Source: Streptococcus minor DSM 17118 (lineage in GTDB: Bacteria > Bacillota > Bacilli > Lactobacillales > Streptococcaceae). From it: 64,000 nt of DNA. A program made the translations under genes and the position numbers. The stretch lies in contig NZ_AQYB01000032.1 in the NCBI RefSeq assembly GCF_000377005.1, positions 154,830-218,829 of the forward strand, written 5' to 3'. This document shows, piece by piece, positions 1-8,833 of the stretch (position 1 is its first letter; the number at the start of each line of letters is the position of its first letter). Under the pieces are notes generated by a model, which saw only the letters and a program-made list of their open reading frames with translations, was not told where the DNA came from and searched no databases.

Positions 1-1
1 A

Positions 2-271
2 AGCCATGGTCTTAATTCGCAACAAAAGCAACTGCATGACTTTTTTTCATTCAGATTAGCATCTGCAAGAAGCAATTATCTGAGTCACTTCCTCCGAAAA
101 CACGATCTTGAAAGAGCAGTCTTGAAAGAAAAGATGGCTGACCTGTTCGGGCAGGCACATTTGGCTAGCTTGCGGGAGGATTTCATCTCGCTTGCAGACA
201 TCCTCCAGGATATTGCACAATTGGATAATCAATTTAAGGAAAAATGTCTACAATACAAGGGAAGAGAATAA
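2..271 (+). CDS. 3' end of an unidentified protein gene
   Basis: The frame that begins at base 2 is open to the TAA at 269-271 and encodes the last 89 residues of a protein whose start lies outside the window. The visible part is rich in Lys, Glu, Leu and Gln, looks helical (FRLASARSNYLSHFLRKHD, then LREDFISLADILQDIAQLD) and has no membrane segment or cysteine cluster. I do not recognise the family. A rho-independent terminator follows within a few bases, which supports this being a genuine gene end. It precedes murA on the same strand, but the terminator and a separate promoter suggest it is not in the murA operon. Confidence 0.6.
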   Translation, partial: SHGLNSQQKQLHDFFSFRLASARSNYLSHFLRKHDLERAVLKEKMADLFGQAHLASLREDFISLADILQDIAQLDNQFKEKCLQYKGRE

Positions 272-274
272 ACA

Positions 275-312
275 AAAAACGCGCTTGAACAGGTCAGTAA
301 GCGTGTTTTCAT
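275..312 (+). terminator. terminator after the partial gene
   Basis: AACGCGCTT (278-286) pairs with AAGCGTGTT (299-307) with one G-U pair. The flanking A and T runs extend the stem and a T-rich tail follows. Confidence 0.7.
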
Positions 313-390
313 TCTTTCTTCTGCAGCCCCATCTTGGAAGAGGCTATGTGGCTTATTTAAATAACTCTACTAGCAATTTTTCAGCCATTG

Positions 391-399
391 TGATACAAT
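391..399 (+). promoter_or_regulatory. extended -10 promoter of murA
   Basis: TGATACAAT (391-399) is an extended -10 (TG-n-TACAAT). No good -35 is seen. The predicted start near 406 leaves a 40-nt leader before the murA ATG at 446. Confidence 0.5.
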
Positions 400-445
400 A
401 AATCGTATGCCTTTTTGGCGAAAATGAGAAAAGAGATTGATTTGT

Positions 446-1705
446 ATGAGAAAAATCATCATAAATGGTGGGCGACCGTTAACGGGGAAAGTGACGGTTA
501 GTGGGGCTAAGAACTCAGTTGTAGCCCTGATTCCAGCCATTATTTTGGCAGACGGGATTGTGACCTTGGATGGAGTTCCGGCTATTTCAGACGTTGATAG
601 CTTGATTGATATCATGGAAACTATGGGTGCAAGTGTCCGGCGCGATGGAGAATGTTTGGAGATTGATCCGCGCGGCGTCCAGGACATGCCAATGCCTTTT
701 GGAAAGATTAATAGCCTACGGGCCTCTTATTATTTTTATGGTTCCTTGTTAGGTCGTTTTGGTCAGGCCATCGTTGGTTTGCCAGGTGGCTGTGATTTAG
801 GGCCACGTCCCATTGACTTGCACCTGAAGGCTTTTGAGGCTATGGGTGCGAGTATGACCTATGAAGGCTCGAACATGCATTTGGTAGCAGGTGATAAGCA
901 TCTACATGGAGCTCATATTTTTATGGACACTGTCAGTGTTGGGGCGACCATCAATACCATGTTGGCGGCTGTCAAGGCTCATGGTCGGACTGTTATTGAA
1001 AATGCGGCTCGTGAACCAGAAATCATTGATGTAGCGACTCTACTCAATAACATGGGGGCACGTGTTCGGGGTGCTGGTACAGATGTCATTATCATCGAGG
1101 GAGTGGACAAGTTGCATGGCACACGCCATCAAGTCATCCCAGACCGGATTGAGGCAGGTACCTATATCGCTCTAGCGGCAGCAGTTGGTCAGGGAATTCA
1201 AATTGACAATGTCCTTTACGAGCACTTAGAGTCCTATATTGCCAAGCTAGAAGAGATGGGCGTTCGGATGACAGTCTCAGAAGATAGCGTTTTTGTTGAA
1301 AAACAAGAACAGCTCAAGGCTGTATCTATTAAAACGTCTCCTTATCCCGGAGTGGCAACGGATTTGCAACAACCTTTGACTCCTCTTTTACTGAAAACTA
1401 CAGGAAACGGCCGCATCATTGATACCATTTATGAGAAGCGGGTCGGACATGTAGCAGAACTAGCGAAAATGGGTGCTCAAATTGCCACTCGAAGCAATTA
1501 TATCACCTATCAGGGTCCTAATGAACTGATTGGTGCGCAAGTGAAGGCTACGGACTTACGAGCTGGAGCTGCGATGATTATTGCAGGTCTGATGGCCCAA
1601 GGTCAAACTGAAATCACCAATGTTGAGTTTATCCTGCGAGGCTATTCGAATATCATTGAAAAATTGACGGACTTGGGTGCTGATATTCAGTTGATTGAAG
1701 ACTAA
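446..1705 (+). CDS. murA: UDP-N-acetylglucosamine 1-carboxyvinyltransferase
   Basis: First committed cytosolic step of peptidoglycan synthesis: transfer of enolpyruvate from PEP to UDP-GlcNAc. The product is 419 residues, the usual family length. SGAKNS carries the substrate-binding Lys22, GGCDLGPRP carries the catalytic Cys116 loop that fosfomycin attacks, and [13 protein letters not shown] and TDLRAGAA are family signatures. ATG 446 is chosen over an in-frame TTG at 437 because orthologues begin MRKI and a GAGA-type ribosome site lies before it. Low-GC Gram-positives carry two MurA paralogues; which one this is was not decided. Own promoter and terminator make it look monocistronic. Confidence 0.96.
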   Translation: MRKIIINGGRPLTGKVTVSGAKNSVVALIPAIILADGIVTLDGVPAISDVDSLIDIMETMGASVRRDGECLEIDPRGVQDMPMPFGKINSLRASYYFYGSLLGRFGQAIVGLPGGCDLGPRPIDLHLKAFEAMGASMTYEGSNMHLVAGDKHLHGAHIFMDTVSVGATINTMLAAVKAHGRTVIENAAREPEIIDVATLLNNMGARVRGAGTDVIIIEGVDKLHGTRHQVIPDRIEAGTYIALAAAVGQGIQIDNVLYEHLESYIAKLEEMGVRMTVSEDSVFVEKQEQLKAVSIKTSPYPGVATDLQQPLTPLLLKTTGNGRIIDTIYEKRVGHVAELAKMGAQIATRSNYITYQGPNELIGAQVKATDLRAGAAMIIAGLMAQGQTEITNVEFILRGYSNIIEKLTDLGADIQLIED

Positions 1706-1718
1706 ACCATTCTATCCT

Positions 1719-1761
1719 GAGTGAGAAGATACCGAAATTTTGGCATCCTCACTCTTTTTTT
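1719..1761 (+). terminator. murA terminator
   Basis: GAGTGAG (1719-1725) pairs with CTCACTC (1748-1754). An inner stem is formed by GATACCGAAATTTTGGCATC, and a T run follows. Confidence 0.85.
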
Positions 1762-1775
1762 CATAAAGGAAGTCT

Positions 1776-2351
1776 ATGATGATATGGACAAAATTGGCTG
1801 CCTATGCCAGTCTGGAAACGGAACGCTTATTCTTACGCCCCTTTATAGCTACAGATAGCGAGGATTTTTACCAAGTAGTATCTAATCCCAACAATCTGGA
1901 ATTTATTTTTCCTGTAAAAGCCAGTAAAAAAGAAGCGATGGATTTGATGGTGGAAATGTTTATGAAAGCTCCGCTGGGTAAGTGGGCTATTGTGAATAAG
2001 GGAAACCAGCGATTGATTGGAGCTATTTCTTTTGAAAAATTACATGAGCAAACCAAACAGGCAGAATTGGGCTATTTCATCCATAGTGATTACTGGGGAA
2101 TGGGATTTGCAACAGAAGCAGTCCAAAACATTAGTTTCCTAGCCCTCTATGAGCTGGGTTTGACAGATATTAGTATTATTGCTCATTTAGAAAATATTGC
2201 CAGTCAAAAAGTGGCTGAAAAAGCTGGCTTTACGCTGCTTAGACAGTACAGAGGAAGTGATCGGTACACCCACAAAATGAGAGAATATAAACATTATCAC
2301 CTCACCAAAAAACACTTAGTAGCATTAGAAAGAGATAAAAAGAAAAGATGA
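1776..2351 (+). CDS. GNAT family N-acetyltransferase (RimJ/RimL-like)
   Basis: A 191-residue acetyltransferase of the RimJ/RimL type, which moves an acetyl group from acetyl-CoA to an amine, often a protein N-terminus or a small molecule; the substrate here is unknown. ETERLFLRPF near the N-terminus and the ELGYFIHSDYWGMGFATEAV stretch (acetyl-CoA pyrophosphate loop and its flank) are typical, followed by N-IASQKVAEKAGF. A ribosome site AAAGGA lies at 1765-1770. Its stop codon overlaps the map start as ATGA, so the two genes are very probably co-translated. The Lys/Arg-rich C-terminal tail is longer than the core domain needs. Confidence 0.88.
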   Translation: MMIWTKLAAYASLETERLFLRPFIATDSEDFYQVVSNPNNLEFIFPVKASKKEAMDLMVEMFMKAPLGKWAIVNKGNQRLIGAISFEKLHEQTKQAELGYFIHSDYWGMGFATEAVQNISFLALYELGLTDISIIAHLENIASQKVAEKAGFTLLRQYRGSDRYTHKMREYKHYHLTKKHLVALERDKKKR

Positions 2352-3208
2352 TTACCATTAAATCACAAAGAGAAATTGAAGCTATGGACCGAGCAGGGGA
2401 TTTCCTAGCCAGCATTCATATTGGCTTGCGCGATTTGATTAAACCAGGATTAGATCTATGGGATGTAGAAGAATATGTCCGCAAACGTTGCAAGGAGGCA
2501 AATGTCTTACCTCTTCAAATAGGCGTGGATGGGCATATGATGGACTATCCTTACGCAACTTGTTGTGGAATCAATGACGAAGTGGCTCATGCTTTTCCAC
2601 GTCACTATAAGTTGAAAGAAGGCGACTTACTCAAGGTGGATATGGTCTTGAGTGAACCTTTGGACAAGTCTATCTTGGATGTCTCCAAACTGGATTTTAA
2701 CAATGTTGAACTCATGAAAAAATACACTGTTGATTATAGCGGTGGTTTGGCAGATTCCTGCTGGGCTTACGCAGTTGGGAATGTCTCTCAGGAAGTCAAG
2801 GACTTGATGGATGTGACCAAGCAATGCTTGTACATTGGTATTGAACAGGCCAAGGTTGGAAATCGCATCGGTGACATTGGCGCAGCTATTCAGGAATATG
2901 CAGAGAGTCGAGGTTATGGAGTTGTCCGTGATTTGGTTGGGCACGGTGTGGGGCCAACTATGCATGAAGAGCCGATGGTGCCACATTTTGGTCGAGCAGG
3001 TCGTGGTCTTCGTCTCAAGGAAGGGATGGTCTTGACCATCGAACCAATGATTAACACAGGCACTTGGGAAATCGATACTGACATGAAGACAGGTTGGGCA
3101 CACAAGACCATTGATGGAGGTCTATCCTGCCAATACGAACACCAATTTGTCATCACCAAAGATGGTCCCCGTATCTTGACCAGCCAGGGCGAAGAAGGAA
3201 CGTATTAA
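2348..3208 (+). CDS. map: methionine aminopeptidase type I
   Basis: Removes the initiator Met from nascent proteins in the cytosol using two metal ions. All five metal ligands are visible: Asp in KVDMVL, Asp in GLADSCW, His in VGHGVGP, Glu in LTIEPM and Glu in YEHQF. At 286 residues it is longer than the usual roughly 250. The extra residues lie between the first two aspartates (PLDKSILDVSKLDFNNVEL and following), where family members normally have only about ten residues. As far as I recall, such an insertion is typical of streptococcal enzymes. The ATG overlaps the upstream GNAT stop. Confidence 0.95.
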   Translation: MITIKSQREIEAMDRAGDFLASIHIGLRDLIKPGLDLWDVEEYVRKRCKEANVLPLQIGVDGHMMDYPYATCCGINDEVAHAFPRHYKLKEGDLLKVDMVLSEPLDKSILDVSKLDFNNVELMKKYTVDYSGGLADSCWAYAVGNVSQEVKDLMDVTKQCLYIGIEQAKVGNRIGDIGAAIQEYAESRGYGVVRDLVGHGVGPTMHEEPMVPHFGRAGRGLRLKEGMVLTIEPMINTGTWEIDTDMKTGWAHKTIDGGLSCQYEHQFVITKDGPRILTSQGEEGTY

Positions 3209-3249
3209 ACATTTAGACGAAAACCTAGTCTTTGTGTGAAAGGAGTAGT

Positions 3250-4185
3250 ATGAAAGAGAAAAAAGCATCATCTAAATTCAGAGAGTTTATCAAAACCTTT
3301 CTTTCCTTCTATATGTCAGCCGACATAGACATTACCAGTGTGGCTGTTGCATACTATATCATTGTCTCTGTTTTCCCAGCCCTTATGTTGCTAGCCAGCC
3401 TTCTGCCCTATTTCCAATTTAATGTCAGTCAGGTTTTAGGAGTTATTGAGGAACTTTTCCCCAAGCAAATCTATCCTACAGTTGCAAATTTAGTCTCAAC
3501 TGCTCTGACTCAGCCTTCCTCTTCTTGGTTGGGGATTTCTATTGTATCCACTCTGTGGGCTATCTCTAAATCCATGGCTGCTCTTCAAAAGGCTTTTAAC
3601 AAGGCTTACGGAGTGGTCGAAAACCGCGATTTTATCATCACTCACGTAGTAGGAATTTTTTTGGGAATCGGTCTCCAACTCATCATTACCCTGAGCGTTT
3701 TGGTCCTTGCTTTTGGCAAAACGGTCTTGCAGACCTTACAGCATTTCTTGGACTTAGAACAGGCTATTTACTTAGATTTAGCTAATCAGACGACACCAAT
3801 CATCTATTTAGCCCTCTTTTTGGCTCTTTTGATGCTCTACTTTTTCCTACCCAATGTACGGATTAAGAAAATTCGTTTTGTCGTACCTGGAGCCATTTTT
3901 GTCATGGTTGTCATGGGAACAGTGGGCAATCTCTTTGCTATCTATGTCAATTCCTATGCAGCACGTCTGATGGACTTCCGTTTTGTCACTTCGGTGGTGA
4001 TTTTAGTCCTCATGCTCTGGTTTGTCTTTATGGCCAGTATTCTGATTACAGGTGCGGTATTGAATGCGACTGTCCAACGGATGTTTGTAGGAGAATTTTC
4101 CACCCGAGCTGGAGATATATTCACCGTTTTCAACCGCCTCAAGGCCCGCTTTCGCAAGACAGGTGCTAATAATAAACAGCATTAA
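3250..4185 (+). CDS. YihY/BrkB (UPF0761) family membrane protein
   Basis: A 311-residue integral membrane protein with about six hydrophobic helices. The family signature VAVAYYIIVSVFPALMLLAS is near the N-terminus, and LWAISKSMAALQKAFNKAYG follows helix 2. The cytoplasmic tail is basic. The family was once called ribonuclease BN by mistake; its biochemical role is not settled. ATG 3250 is chosen because AAAGGAG lies 6-10 bases before it; an in-frame TTG at 3232 has no such site. It follows map by about 40 bases with no terminator, so it probably belongs to the GNAT-map transcript. Confidence 0.9.
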   Translation: MKEKKASSKFREFIKTFLSFYMSADIDITSVAVAYYIIVSVFPALMLLASLLPYFQFNVSQVLGVIEELFPKQIYPTVANLVSTALTQPSSSWLGISIVSTLWAISKSMAALQKAFNKAYGVVENRDFIITHVVGIFLGIGLQLIITLSVLVLAFGKTVLQTLQHFLDLEQAIYLDLANQTTPIIYLALFLALLMLYFFLPNVRIKKIRFVVPGAIFVMVVMGTVGNLFAIYVNSYAARLMDFRFVTSVVILVLMLWFVFMASILITGAVLNATVQRMFVGEFSTRAGDIFTVFNRLKARFRKTGANNKQH

Positions 4186-4198
4186 AAGAACCAAATCA

Positions 4199-4223
4199 GC
4201 AAGCTCGCTCGAGCTTGTTTTGT
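4199..4223 (+). terminator. terminator after the YihY-family gene
   Basis: CAAGCTC (4200-4206) pairs with GAGCTTG (4211-4217) around a GCTC loop; T-rich tail. Confidence 0.8.
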
Positions 4224-4229
4224 TATTAC

Positions 4230-4258
4230 TTGAAAAAAATGGCTAATAAGATTACAAT
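4230..4258 (+). promoter_or_regulatory. sigma-A promoter of the B3/B4-domain gene
   Basis: TTGAAA (4230-4235), 17-base spacer, TACAAT (4253-4258). Confidence 0.65.
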
Positions 4259-4290
4259 AATGATAAAATAGTATGTAAAAGGAGCTACTT

Positions 4291-4998
4291 ATGAAGGTGA
4301 TTGTAGATGACAATTTCTGGGAAGTATTTCCAGATGCACAGATTTCGATCTTATCAGTCAAGGGCTTGAACAATCAGGTAGATGAGAGTCAGGATCCTTA
4401 TTTTCAGGATCTACTCCATCAGGCTAGTAAAAAAGCTCTTGCATTTTTACCTGATGAAGCTTTTTCGCAGAATGAAGTGATTCAGGAGTGGCGGGAGGCC
4501 TTCGGTAAGTTCAAAACCAAAAAGGGAGCTCGTTCTTCTATTGAGGCACTACTCAAACGGGTCAGTCAAGGACGTGAATTTCGTCCCATCAATCCGTTAG
4601 TAGACCTCTACAACAGCATTTCTCTCGCTTATGCCCTACCTTGTGGTGGAGAGGATGTGGCCAGTATTCAGGGAGACCTGCACTTAGGCAAGGCCAAGGG
4701 AGGTGAATCCTTCTTCCCTCTGGGAGCAGAAGAGGATGCCCCTGCCCTGCCTGAAGAAATCATCTATTATGACGAAGCAGGGGCTGTTTGCCGCAATCTG
4801 AATTGGCGAGAAGCACAACGGACTATGTTGACGGAGAATACCAAGGATGCGATTTTGGTCATCGAGGCTGTTAACCCTAGGCAAAAAGTACGTGCCCAGG
4901 AGGCTATGGAGGCTTTGAACCAGCTTATTCATGATTATTTTGATGTTACTGGACAAGTGACTCATTTGACGCACCAGCAACCATCCGTGACGATATAA
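4291..4998 (+). CDS. B3/B4 tRNA-binding domain protein
   Basis: A 235-residue cytosolic protein of the B3/B4 domain family, the fold found in the editing module of the PheRS beta chain. Family hallmarks are KTKKGARSSIEALLKRV followed by INPLVDLYNSISLAYALPCGG. Members resemble trans-acting editing factors, but the substrate of stand-alone forms is mostly unknown, so an aminoacyl-tRNA role is inference. Start ATG 4291 has AAAGGAG 10-16 bases before it. Own promoter and terminator suggest a single-gene unit. Confidence 0.85.
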   Translation: MKVIVDDNFWEVFPDAQISILSVKGLNNQVDESQDPYFQDLLHQASKKALAFLPDEAFSQNEVIQEWREAFGKFKTKKGARSSIEALLKRVSQGREFRPINPLVDLYNSISLAYALPCGGEDVASIQGDLHLGKAKGGESFFPLGAEEDAPALPEEIIYYDEAGAVCRNLNWREAQRTMLTENTKDAILVIEAVNPRQKVRAQEAMEALNQLIHDYFDVTGQVTHLTHQQPSVTI

Positions 4999-5022
4999 GA
5001 AAAGGCCTATGAAAGGCTTTTT
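4999..5022 (+). terminator. terminator after the B3/B4-domain gene
   Basis: AAAAGGCC pairs with GGCTTTTT (one G-U pair) around a 7-base loop. Confidence 0.65.
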
Positions 5023-5062
5023 CAATTGTTTGTCAAAAATACTACCATTTCTCCTTCAAATA

Positions 5063-5071
5063 TGCTATACT
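5063..5071 (+). promoter_or_regulatory. extended -10 promoter of the queT riboswitch leader
   Basis: TGCTATACT is an extended -10. The predicted start near 5078 lies just upstream of the riboswitch. Confidence 0.55.
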
Positions 5072-5093
5072 AGGCAACGTTGTGAAAGCAACC

Positions 5094-5152
5094 CTTGGCA
5101 CTTCCTCCCTTTAGCCAAGCATATTACAAGCGGTATAGCCGCCAAAGGAGAA
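5094..5152 (+). ncRNA. preQ1-II riboswitch controlling queT
   Basis: Class II preQ1 aptamer. P1 is CTTGGC (5094-5099) with GCCAAG (5114-5119). The conserved linker CATATTACA follows. P4 is GCGG-tatag-CCGC (5130-5142). The element ends in AAAGGAGAA. CCTTT (5108-5112) is complementary to AAAGG (5144-5148), so ligand binding should form a pseudoknot that hides the ribosome binding site of queT and stops translation. The layout matches the streptococcal aptamer of this class as I remember it. The downstream gene is the expected preQ1/queuosine-precursor transporter. Confidence 0.93.
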
Positions 5153-5155
5153 ACA

Positions 5156-5674
5156 ATGATGAATACGAAAAAATGGACAGCCCTAGATCTCGTCCAGATT
5201 GCTTTAGTTGCAGCCCTTTATGTGGCTCTGACTATGACCCCACCCCTCAATACCATTGCTTATGGGGCTTATCAATTCCGAGTGTCAGAGATGCTCAATT
5301 TCCTTACTTTCTATCATCGCAAGTACATTATCGCTGTGACTATTGGCTGTATGATTGCCAATTTTTACAGTTTTGAGTTGATTGATGTCTTTGTTGGAGG
5401 TGGTTCTACTCTGGTCTTTGTGACACTGGGTGTCTTCCTCTTTAAAAAATACATGAATGAGCGTATCTTAGGTGGACTTTTTAATAAGGCATTTTTTTAC
5501 TTTTCTATTTTCTTTGCCCTTAGCATGTTTACCATCGCTCTTGAGTTAACGGTCCTCTACCAACTGCCTTTCTTTTTTACCTGGTTCACAACTGGTGTGG
5601 GGGAATTGGCTTCGCTCTTGGTTGGAGCATTTGTCATCGAACGCCTAGCCAAACAAATAGACTTTACAAAATAA
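5156..5674 (+). CDS. queT: queuosine precursor ECF transporter S component
   Basis: Substrate-binding membrane subunit (COG4708 family) of an energy-coupling-factor transporter that takes up a queuosine precursor, taken to be preQ1. The 172-residue product has about six membrane helices; VQIALVAALYVALTM forms helix 1 and includes the small-residue motif used to dock on EcfT. ATG 5156 directly follows the riboswitch ribosome site; an open frame reaching back to 5009 runs through the riboswitch and is not used. EcfA and EcfT are not in the window and are presumably shared from elsewhere. It links to queG further downstream. Confidence 0.95.
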   Translation: MMNTKKWTALDLVQIALVAALYVALTMTPPLNTIAYGAYQFRVSEMLNFLTFYHRKYIIAVTIGCMIANFYSFELIDVFVGGGSTLVFVTLGVFLFKKYMNERILGGLFNKAFFYFSIFFALSMFTIALELTVLYQLPFFFTWFTTGVGELASLLVGAFVIERLAKQIDFTK

Positions 5675-5693
5675 ACAACCTGACTGGGAGGTC

Positions 5694-5726
5694 AAAAAAG
5701 CCGGGATATATTATCCTGGCTTTTTT
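5694..5726. terminator. bidirectional terminator between queT and the convergent gene
   Basis: AAAAAAGCC-GGGAT-atatt-ATCC-GGCTTTTTT forms a long stem with A and T tracts on both sides, serving both strands. Confidence 0.85.
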
Positions 5727-6135
5727 ATATTTCAAATGCTAATCCATGTGTCTCTAGCTGCTCTTTTAGTGTTTCTAGCCAGACTTCATTTTGTGAGTAG
5801 ATAGGGCAGGCTTGGCTCTTATTGAGCACCAATAGACTATTTTGATTCTCGAGATAGAGGTAAAGAGGCCAGCTGTCCTTGGTTAGAGCTTCATAGATAG
5901 CTTCCAATAAGGCCTCATTACTCCAATCATCTAATCGGAACAATTCCTCTTTCTGGAGTTGGAAAAAGTGATAGGATTCTGAAACTATTAGGAGAGAAAA
6001 GATAATTTGAAGCATCCTTCTGGCAAACTTATCTCTCTGGAAGTCTTCTGCCAGCTCGTAATCATCATCTCTCCTTGGCCGAATATAGCCTTTGAAGCCT
6101 TTTTTTTCCAGGGTCTCCATTTTTTCCCAGTCCAT
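5725..6135 (-). CDS. conserved hypothetical protein, 136 aa
   Basis: Not recognised. A soluble, acidic protein with an N-terminal charged stretch (GYIRPRRDDDYELAEDFQRD), a hydrophobic helix MLQIIFSLLIV, and aromatic-rich segments such as SYHFFQLQKEELF and WPLYLYLENQN. No metal-binding motif is visible. A good ribosome site (AGGGAG, minus strand) sits 6 bases before the ATG at 6135, supporting expression. It is convergent with queT and divergent from tex, and shares the bidirectional terminator with queT. Confidence 0.7.
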   Translation of the reverse strand: MDWEKMETLEKKGFKGYIRPRRDDDYELAEDFQRDKFARRMLQIIFSLLIVSESYHFFQLQKEELFRLDDWSNEALLEAIYEALTKDSWPLYLYLENQNSLLVLNKSQACPIYSQNEVWLETLKEQLETHGLAFEI

Positions 6136-6199
6136 CAGCTATCTCCCTTATTTTTATCCTATTTTAACTTAAGTAGCTACTAGCGTCAAATGGGTCTTA

Positions 6200-6208
6200 T
6201 GTTATAAT
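6200..6208 (+). promoter_or_regulatory. tex promoter placed for a leaderless mRNA
   Basis: TG-T-TATAAT (6200-6208) is an extended consensus -10. Only six bases (GGTCTT) separate it from the tex ATG at 6215, so the RNA should begin at or next to the start codon. No ribosome binding site is visible. Confidence 0.65.
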
Positions 6209-6214
6209 GGTCTT

Positions 6215-8344
6215 ATGGACAAAAAATATGAAAAAATTTCCCAGGAATTGGGTGTAAGTTTAAAGCAAATTGATACGGTTTTGACTCTCACAGCTGAAGG
6301 CAATACGATTCCATTTATTGCTCGATATCGTAAGGAGGCGACAGGAAATCTGGATGAGGTCATCATCAAAGGAATTATTGACCTCGATAAGTCTCTGACT
6401 GCCTTATCTGAGCGAAAGGAGGCAGTATTGGCCAAGATTGAGGAGCAAGGAAAACTGACGCCAGAACTCAAAAAAGCCATTGAAGAAGCGGAAAAATTGG
6501 CCGATGTGGAGGAATTATACCTTCCCTATAAGGAAAAGCGCCGAACCAAGGCTACGATTGCACGTGAAGCAGGCCTTTTCCCCTTGGCCCGTCTCATTCT
6601 TCAAAATGTAGCTGACTTGGAAAAAGAGGCCCAACAATTTGTTTCTGACAGCTTTACTAGCCCAGAAGCTTGTCTGGCAGGGGCAGTGGATATTTTGACA
6701 GAAGCTATCTCAGAAGATACCAAGCTGAGAGCCTGGACTTATCAGGAAATTTTGCACTATTCCGCTATTCTCTCCAGTCTCAAAGATCAGGCAGCAGATG
6801 AAAAAATGGTTTTCCAAATCTATTATGATTTTTCAGAAAAAGTCAATAAGATGCAGGGATACCGTACTCTGGCCCTCAATCGTGGAGAAAAAATGGGAGT
6901 CCTTAAGATCAGCTTTGAGCATAATCTGGACAAGATTTTACGCTTCTTTGCTATCCGTTTTCCTCAGAAAAATAGCTACATTGAGGAAGCTATCTCTCAG
7001 GCTGTAAAAAAGAAAATTTTACCAGCCATGGAGCGTCGCGTGCGAACAGAATTGACTGAAGCGGCAGAAGATGGTGCTATCAAGCTCTTTTCTGAAAACT
7101 TACGCAATCTCCTTCTAGTACCACCTTTAAAAGGTAAAACAGTTCTTGGATTTGATCCAGCCTTTCGGACAGGAGCAAAGTTGGCGGTAGTTGATGCGAC
7201 CGGAAAACTCTTGACCACTCATGTCATCTACCCAGTCAAACCAGCGTCCACTAGCCAGATTATCCAAGCTAAGAAGGACTTGGCAGACTTATTGGGTCAG
7301 TTTGAAGTGGAAATCATCGCCATTGGTAATGGGACAGCCAGTCGGGAGTCAGAAAGTTTCGTAGCAGAAATCTTGCAGGATTTTCCAGAAGTCAGCTATG
7401 TTATTGTCAATGAGAGTGGAGCCTCAGTCTATTCTGCATCTGAATTGGCTCGTCAGGAATTTCCCGATTTGACGGTTGAGAAACGTTCTGCTATTTCCAT
7501 TGCACGCCGTCTCCAAGATCCACTAGCTGAGTTGGTCAAAATAGATCCAAAATCAATCGGTGTTGGTCAATACCAACACGATGTCAACCAGAAGAAATTA
7601 TCAGAAGGACTGGACTTTGTCGTCGATACGGTAGTGAACCAAGTCGGTGTCAATGTCAATACTGCTAGCTCTGCTTTACTTTCTCATATAGCAGGTCTCA
7701 ATAAGACCATCTCTGAAAATATTGTTAAGTACCGCGAAGAACACGGTACTCTTAAAACTAGGAATCAGTTGAAACAAGTCCCACGTCTCGGTGAGAAAGC
7801 GTTTGAACAGGCAGCAGGTTTCTTGCGGATTCCAAACGGAGACAATTTTCTCGACAATACGGGTGTTCACCCAGAATCCTATGCAGCTGTGACAGAGCTC
7901 TTTCGACTGCTGGGGATTACTGAGTTGGATGAGCAAGCTCAAGAAAGGTTACGGGCTCTCAATATAGCAGAAATGGCTGAAAAATTGGGTCTAGGACAAG
8001 AAACCTTCAAGGATATTTTAGCGGACCTGCTCAAGCCAGGTCGTGACCTACGGGATGAATTTGCGGCTCCTGTTTTGCGTCAGGATGTTCTGGATTTCAA
8101 CGATCTAAAAATTGGTCAGAAGCTAGAGGGAGTCGTCCGCAATGTGGTTGATTTTGGTGCCTTTGTGGACATCGGTATTCACGAGGATGGGCTAATCCAC
8201 ATCTCCCATATGAGCAATAACTTTATCAAGCATCCTAGTCAAGTGGTTTCTGTCGGAGATCTAGTGACTGTTTGGGTGCATAAGCTGGATACAGCACGTG
8301 AAAAGGTCAACTTGACTTTGGTGGCTCCTCGTGAATCTAACTAG
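6215..8344 (+). CDS. tex: Tex family RNA-binding transcription accessory protein
   Basis: A 709-residue cytosolic nucleic-acid-binding protein. In order: N-terminal Tex domain with the signature [18 protein letters not shown], a YqgF-like RNase H fold ([18 protein letters not shown]), helix-hairpin-helix repeats ([20 protein letters not shown] and later), and a C-terminal S1 domain ([19 protein letters not shown]). It contributes to transcription and RNA handling; the precise role is not settled. The start has a consensus extended -10 six bases upstream and no Shine-Dalgarno sequence, pointing to leaderless translation. It overlaps the following SprT-like gene by 14 bases. Confidence 0.95.
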   Translation: MDKKYEKISQELGVSLKQIDTVLTLTAEGNTIPFIARYRKEATGNLDEVIIKGIIDLDKSLTALSERKEAVLAKIEEQGKLTPELKKAIEEAEKLADVEELYLPYKEKRRTKATIAREAGLFPLARLILQNVADLEKEAQQFVSDSFTSPEACLAGAVDILTEAISEDTKLRAWTYQEILHYSAILSSLKDQAADEKMVFQIYYDFSEKVNKMQGYRTLALNRGEKMGVLKISFEHNLDKILRFFAIRFPQKNSYIEEAISQAVKKKILPAMERRVRTELTEAAEDGAIKLFSENLRNLLLVPPLKGKTVLGFDPAFRTGAKLAVVDATGKLLTTHVIYPVKPASTSQIIQAKKDLADLLGQFEVEIIAIGNGTASRESESFVAEILQDFPEVSYVIVNESGASVYSASELARQEFPDLTVEKRSAISIARRLQDPLAELVKIDPKSIGVGQYQHDVNQKKLSEGLDFVVDTVVNQVGVNVNTASSALLSHIAGLNKTISENIVKYREEHGTLKTRNQLKQVPRLGEKAFEQAAGFLRIPNGDNFLDNTGVHPESYAAVTELFRLLGITELDEQAQERLRALNIAEMAEKLGLGQETFKDILADLLKPGRDLRDEFAAPVLRQDVLDFNDLKIGQKLEGVVRNVVDFGAFVDIGIHEDGLIHISHMSNNFIKHPSQVVSVGDLVTVWVHKLDTAREKVNLTLVAPRESN

Positions 8345-8762
8345 CTATGTCCAACAGGTTTCCAAGGAAGATTTTGGTAAGGTTTTTAGACATGAGGCTA
8401 GATGGAATACCCGCCTACGGACAACGGGTGGTCGGTTTTTCCCAAAGGATGGTCATTTGGATTTTAATCCTAAAATCTTAGACATTCATGGTCTAGCTGT
8501 TTTTCGCAAGATTGTCCGTCATGAACTCTGCCATTACCATCTTTTTTTCGAGAAGAAAGGCTACCGGCATAAAGACAAGGACTTTAAAACCTTGCTTCAG
8601 CAAGTTGATGGTTTACGTTTTACACCACAACTGGTAGAGAAGGTACAAAATTGTCATCGCTATCGTTGCCTGCTGTGTGGTCAAGACTACCAACGTAGAC
8701 GACGAATCAATACCCACAAATACCGTTGTGGTAAGTGTCGTGGTCGACTAATCACTCAATAA
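8331..8762 (+). CDS. SprT-like zinc metalloprotease-domain protein
   Basis: A 143-residue SprT-like protein. The zinc-protease motif HELCHYH lies in the middle, and a C-terminal zinc ribbon is formed by CLLC and CGKC. Bacterial members are poorly characterised; the eukaryotic relative SPRTN cuts DNA-protein crosslinks, so a similar repair role is only an analogy. GTG 8331 starts inside the end of tex (14-base overlap), which suggests translational coupling; a tex-SprT order is common in streptococci as far as I recall. Confidence 0.88.
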   Translation: MNLTSYVQQVSKEDFGKVFRHEARWNTRLRTTGGRFFPKDGHLDFNPKILDIHGLAVFRKIVRHELCHYHLFFEKKGYRHKDKDFKTLLQQVDGLRFTPQLVEKVQNCHRYRCLLCGQDYQRRRRINTHKYRCGKCRGRLITQ

Positions 8763-8792
8763 AGAAATCAGCCCTTGGGCTGATTTCTTTTT
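8761..8792 (+). terminator. terminator of tex-SprT unit
   Basis: AAAGAAATCAGCC-ctt-GGGCTGATTTCTTTTT is a near-perfect long stem. Confidence 0.9.
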
Positions 8793-8833
8793 GCAAAAAA
8801 ATGATATACTAGTTATGATTAGAGGTGAAGATT

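Noticed and set aside
370..687. 105-codon minus-strand frame overlapping murA
   Set aside because: Shadow of the murA coding strand; no promoter or ribosome site and no family resemblance.
5009..5155. Extended QueT start at 5009
   Set aside because: The frame runs through the preQ1-II riboswitch; ATG 5156 follows the riboswitch ribosome site.
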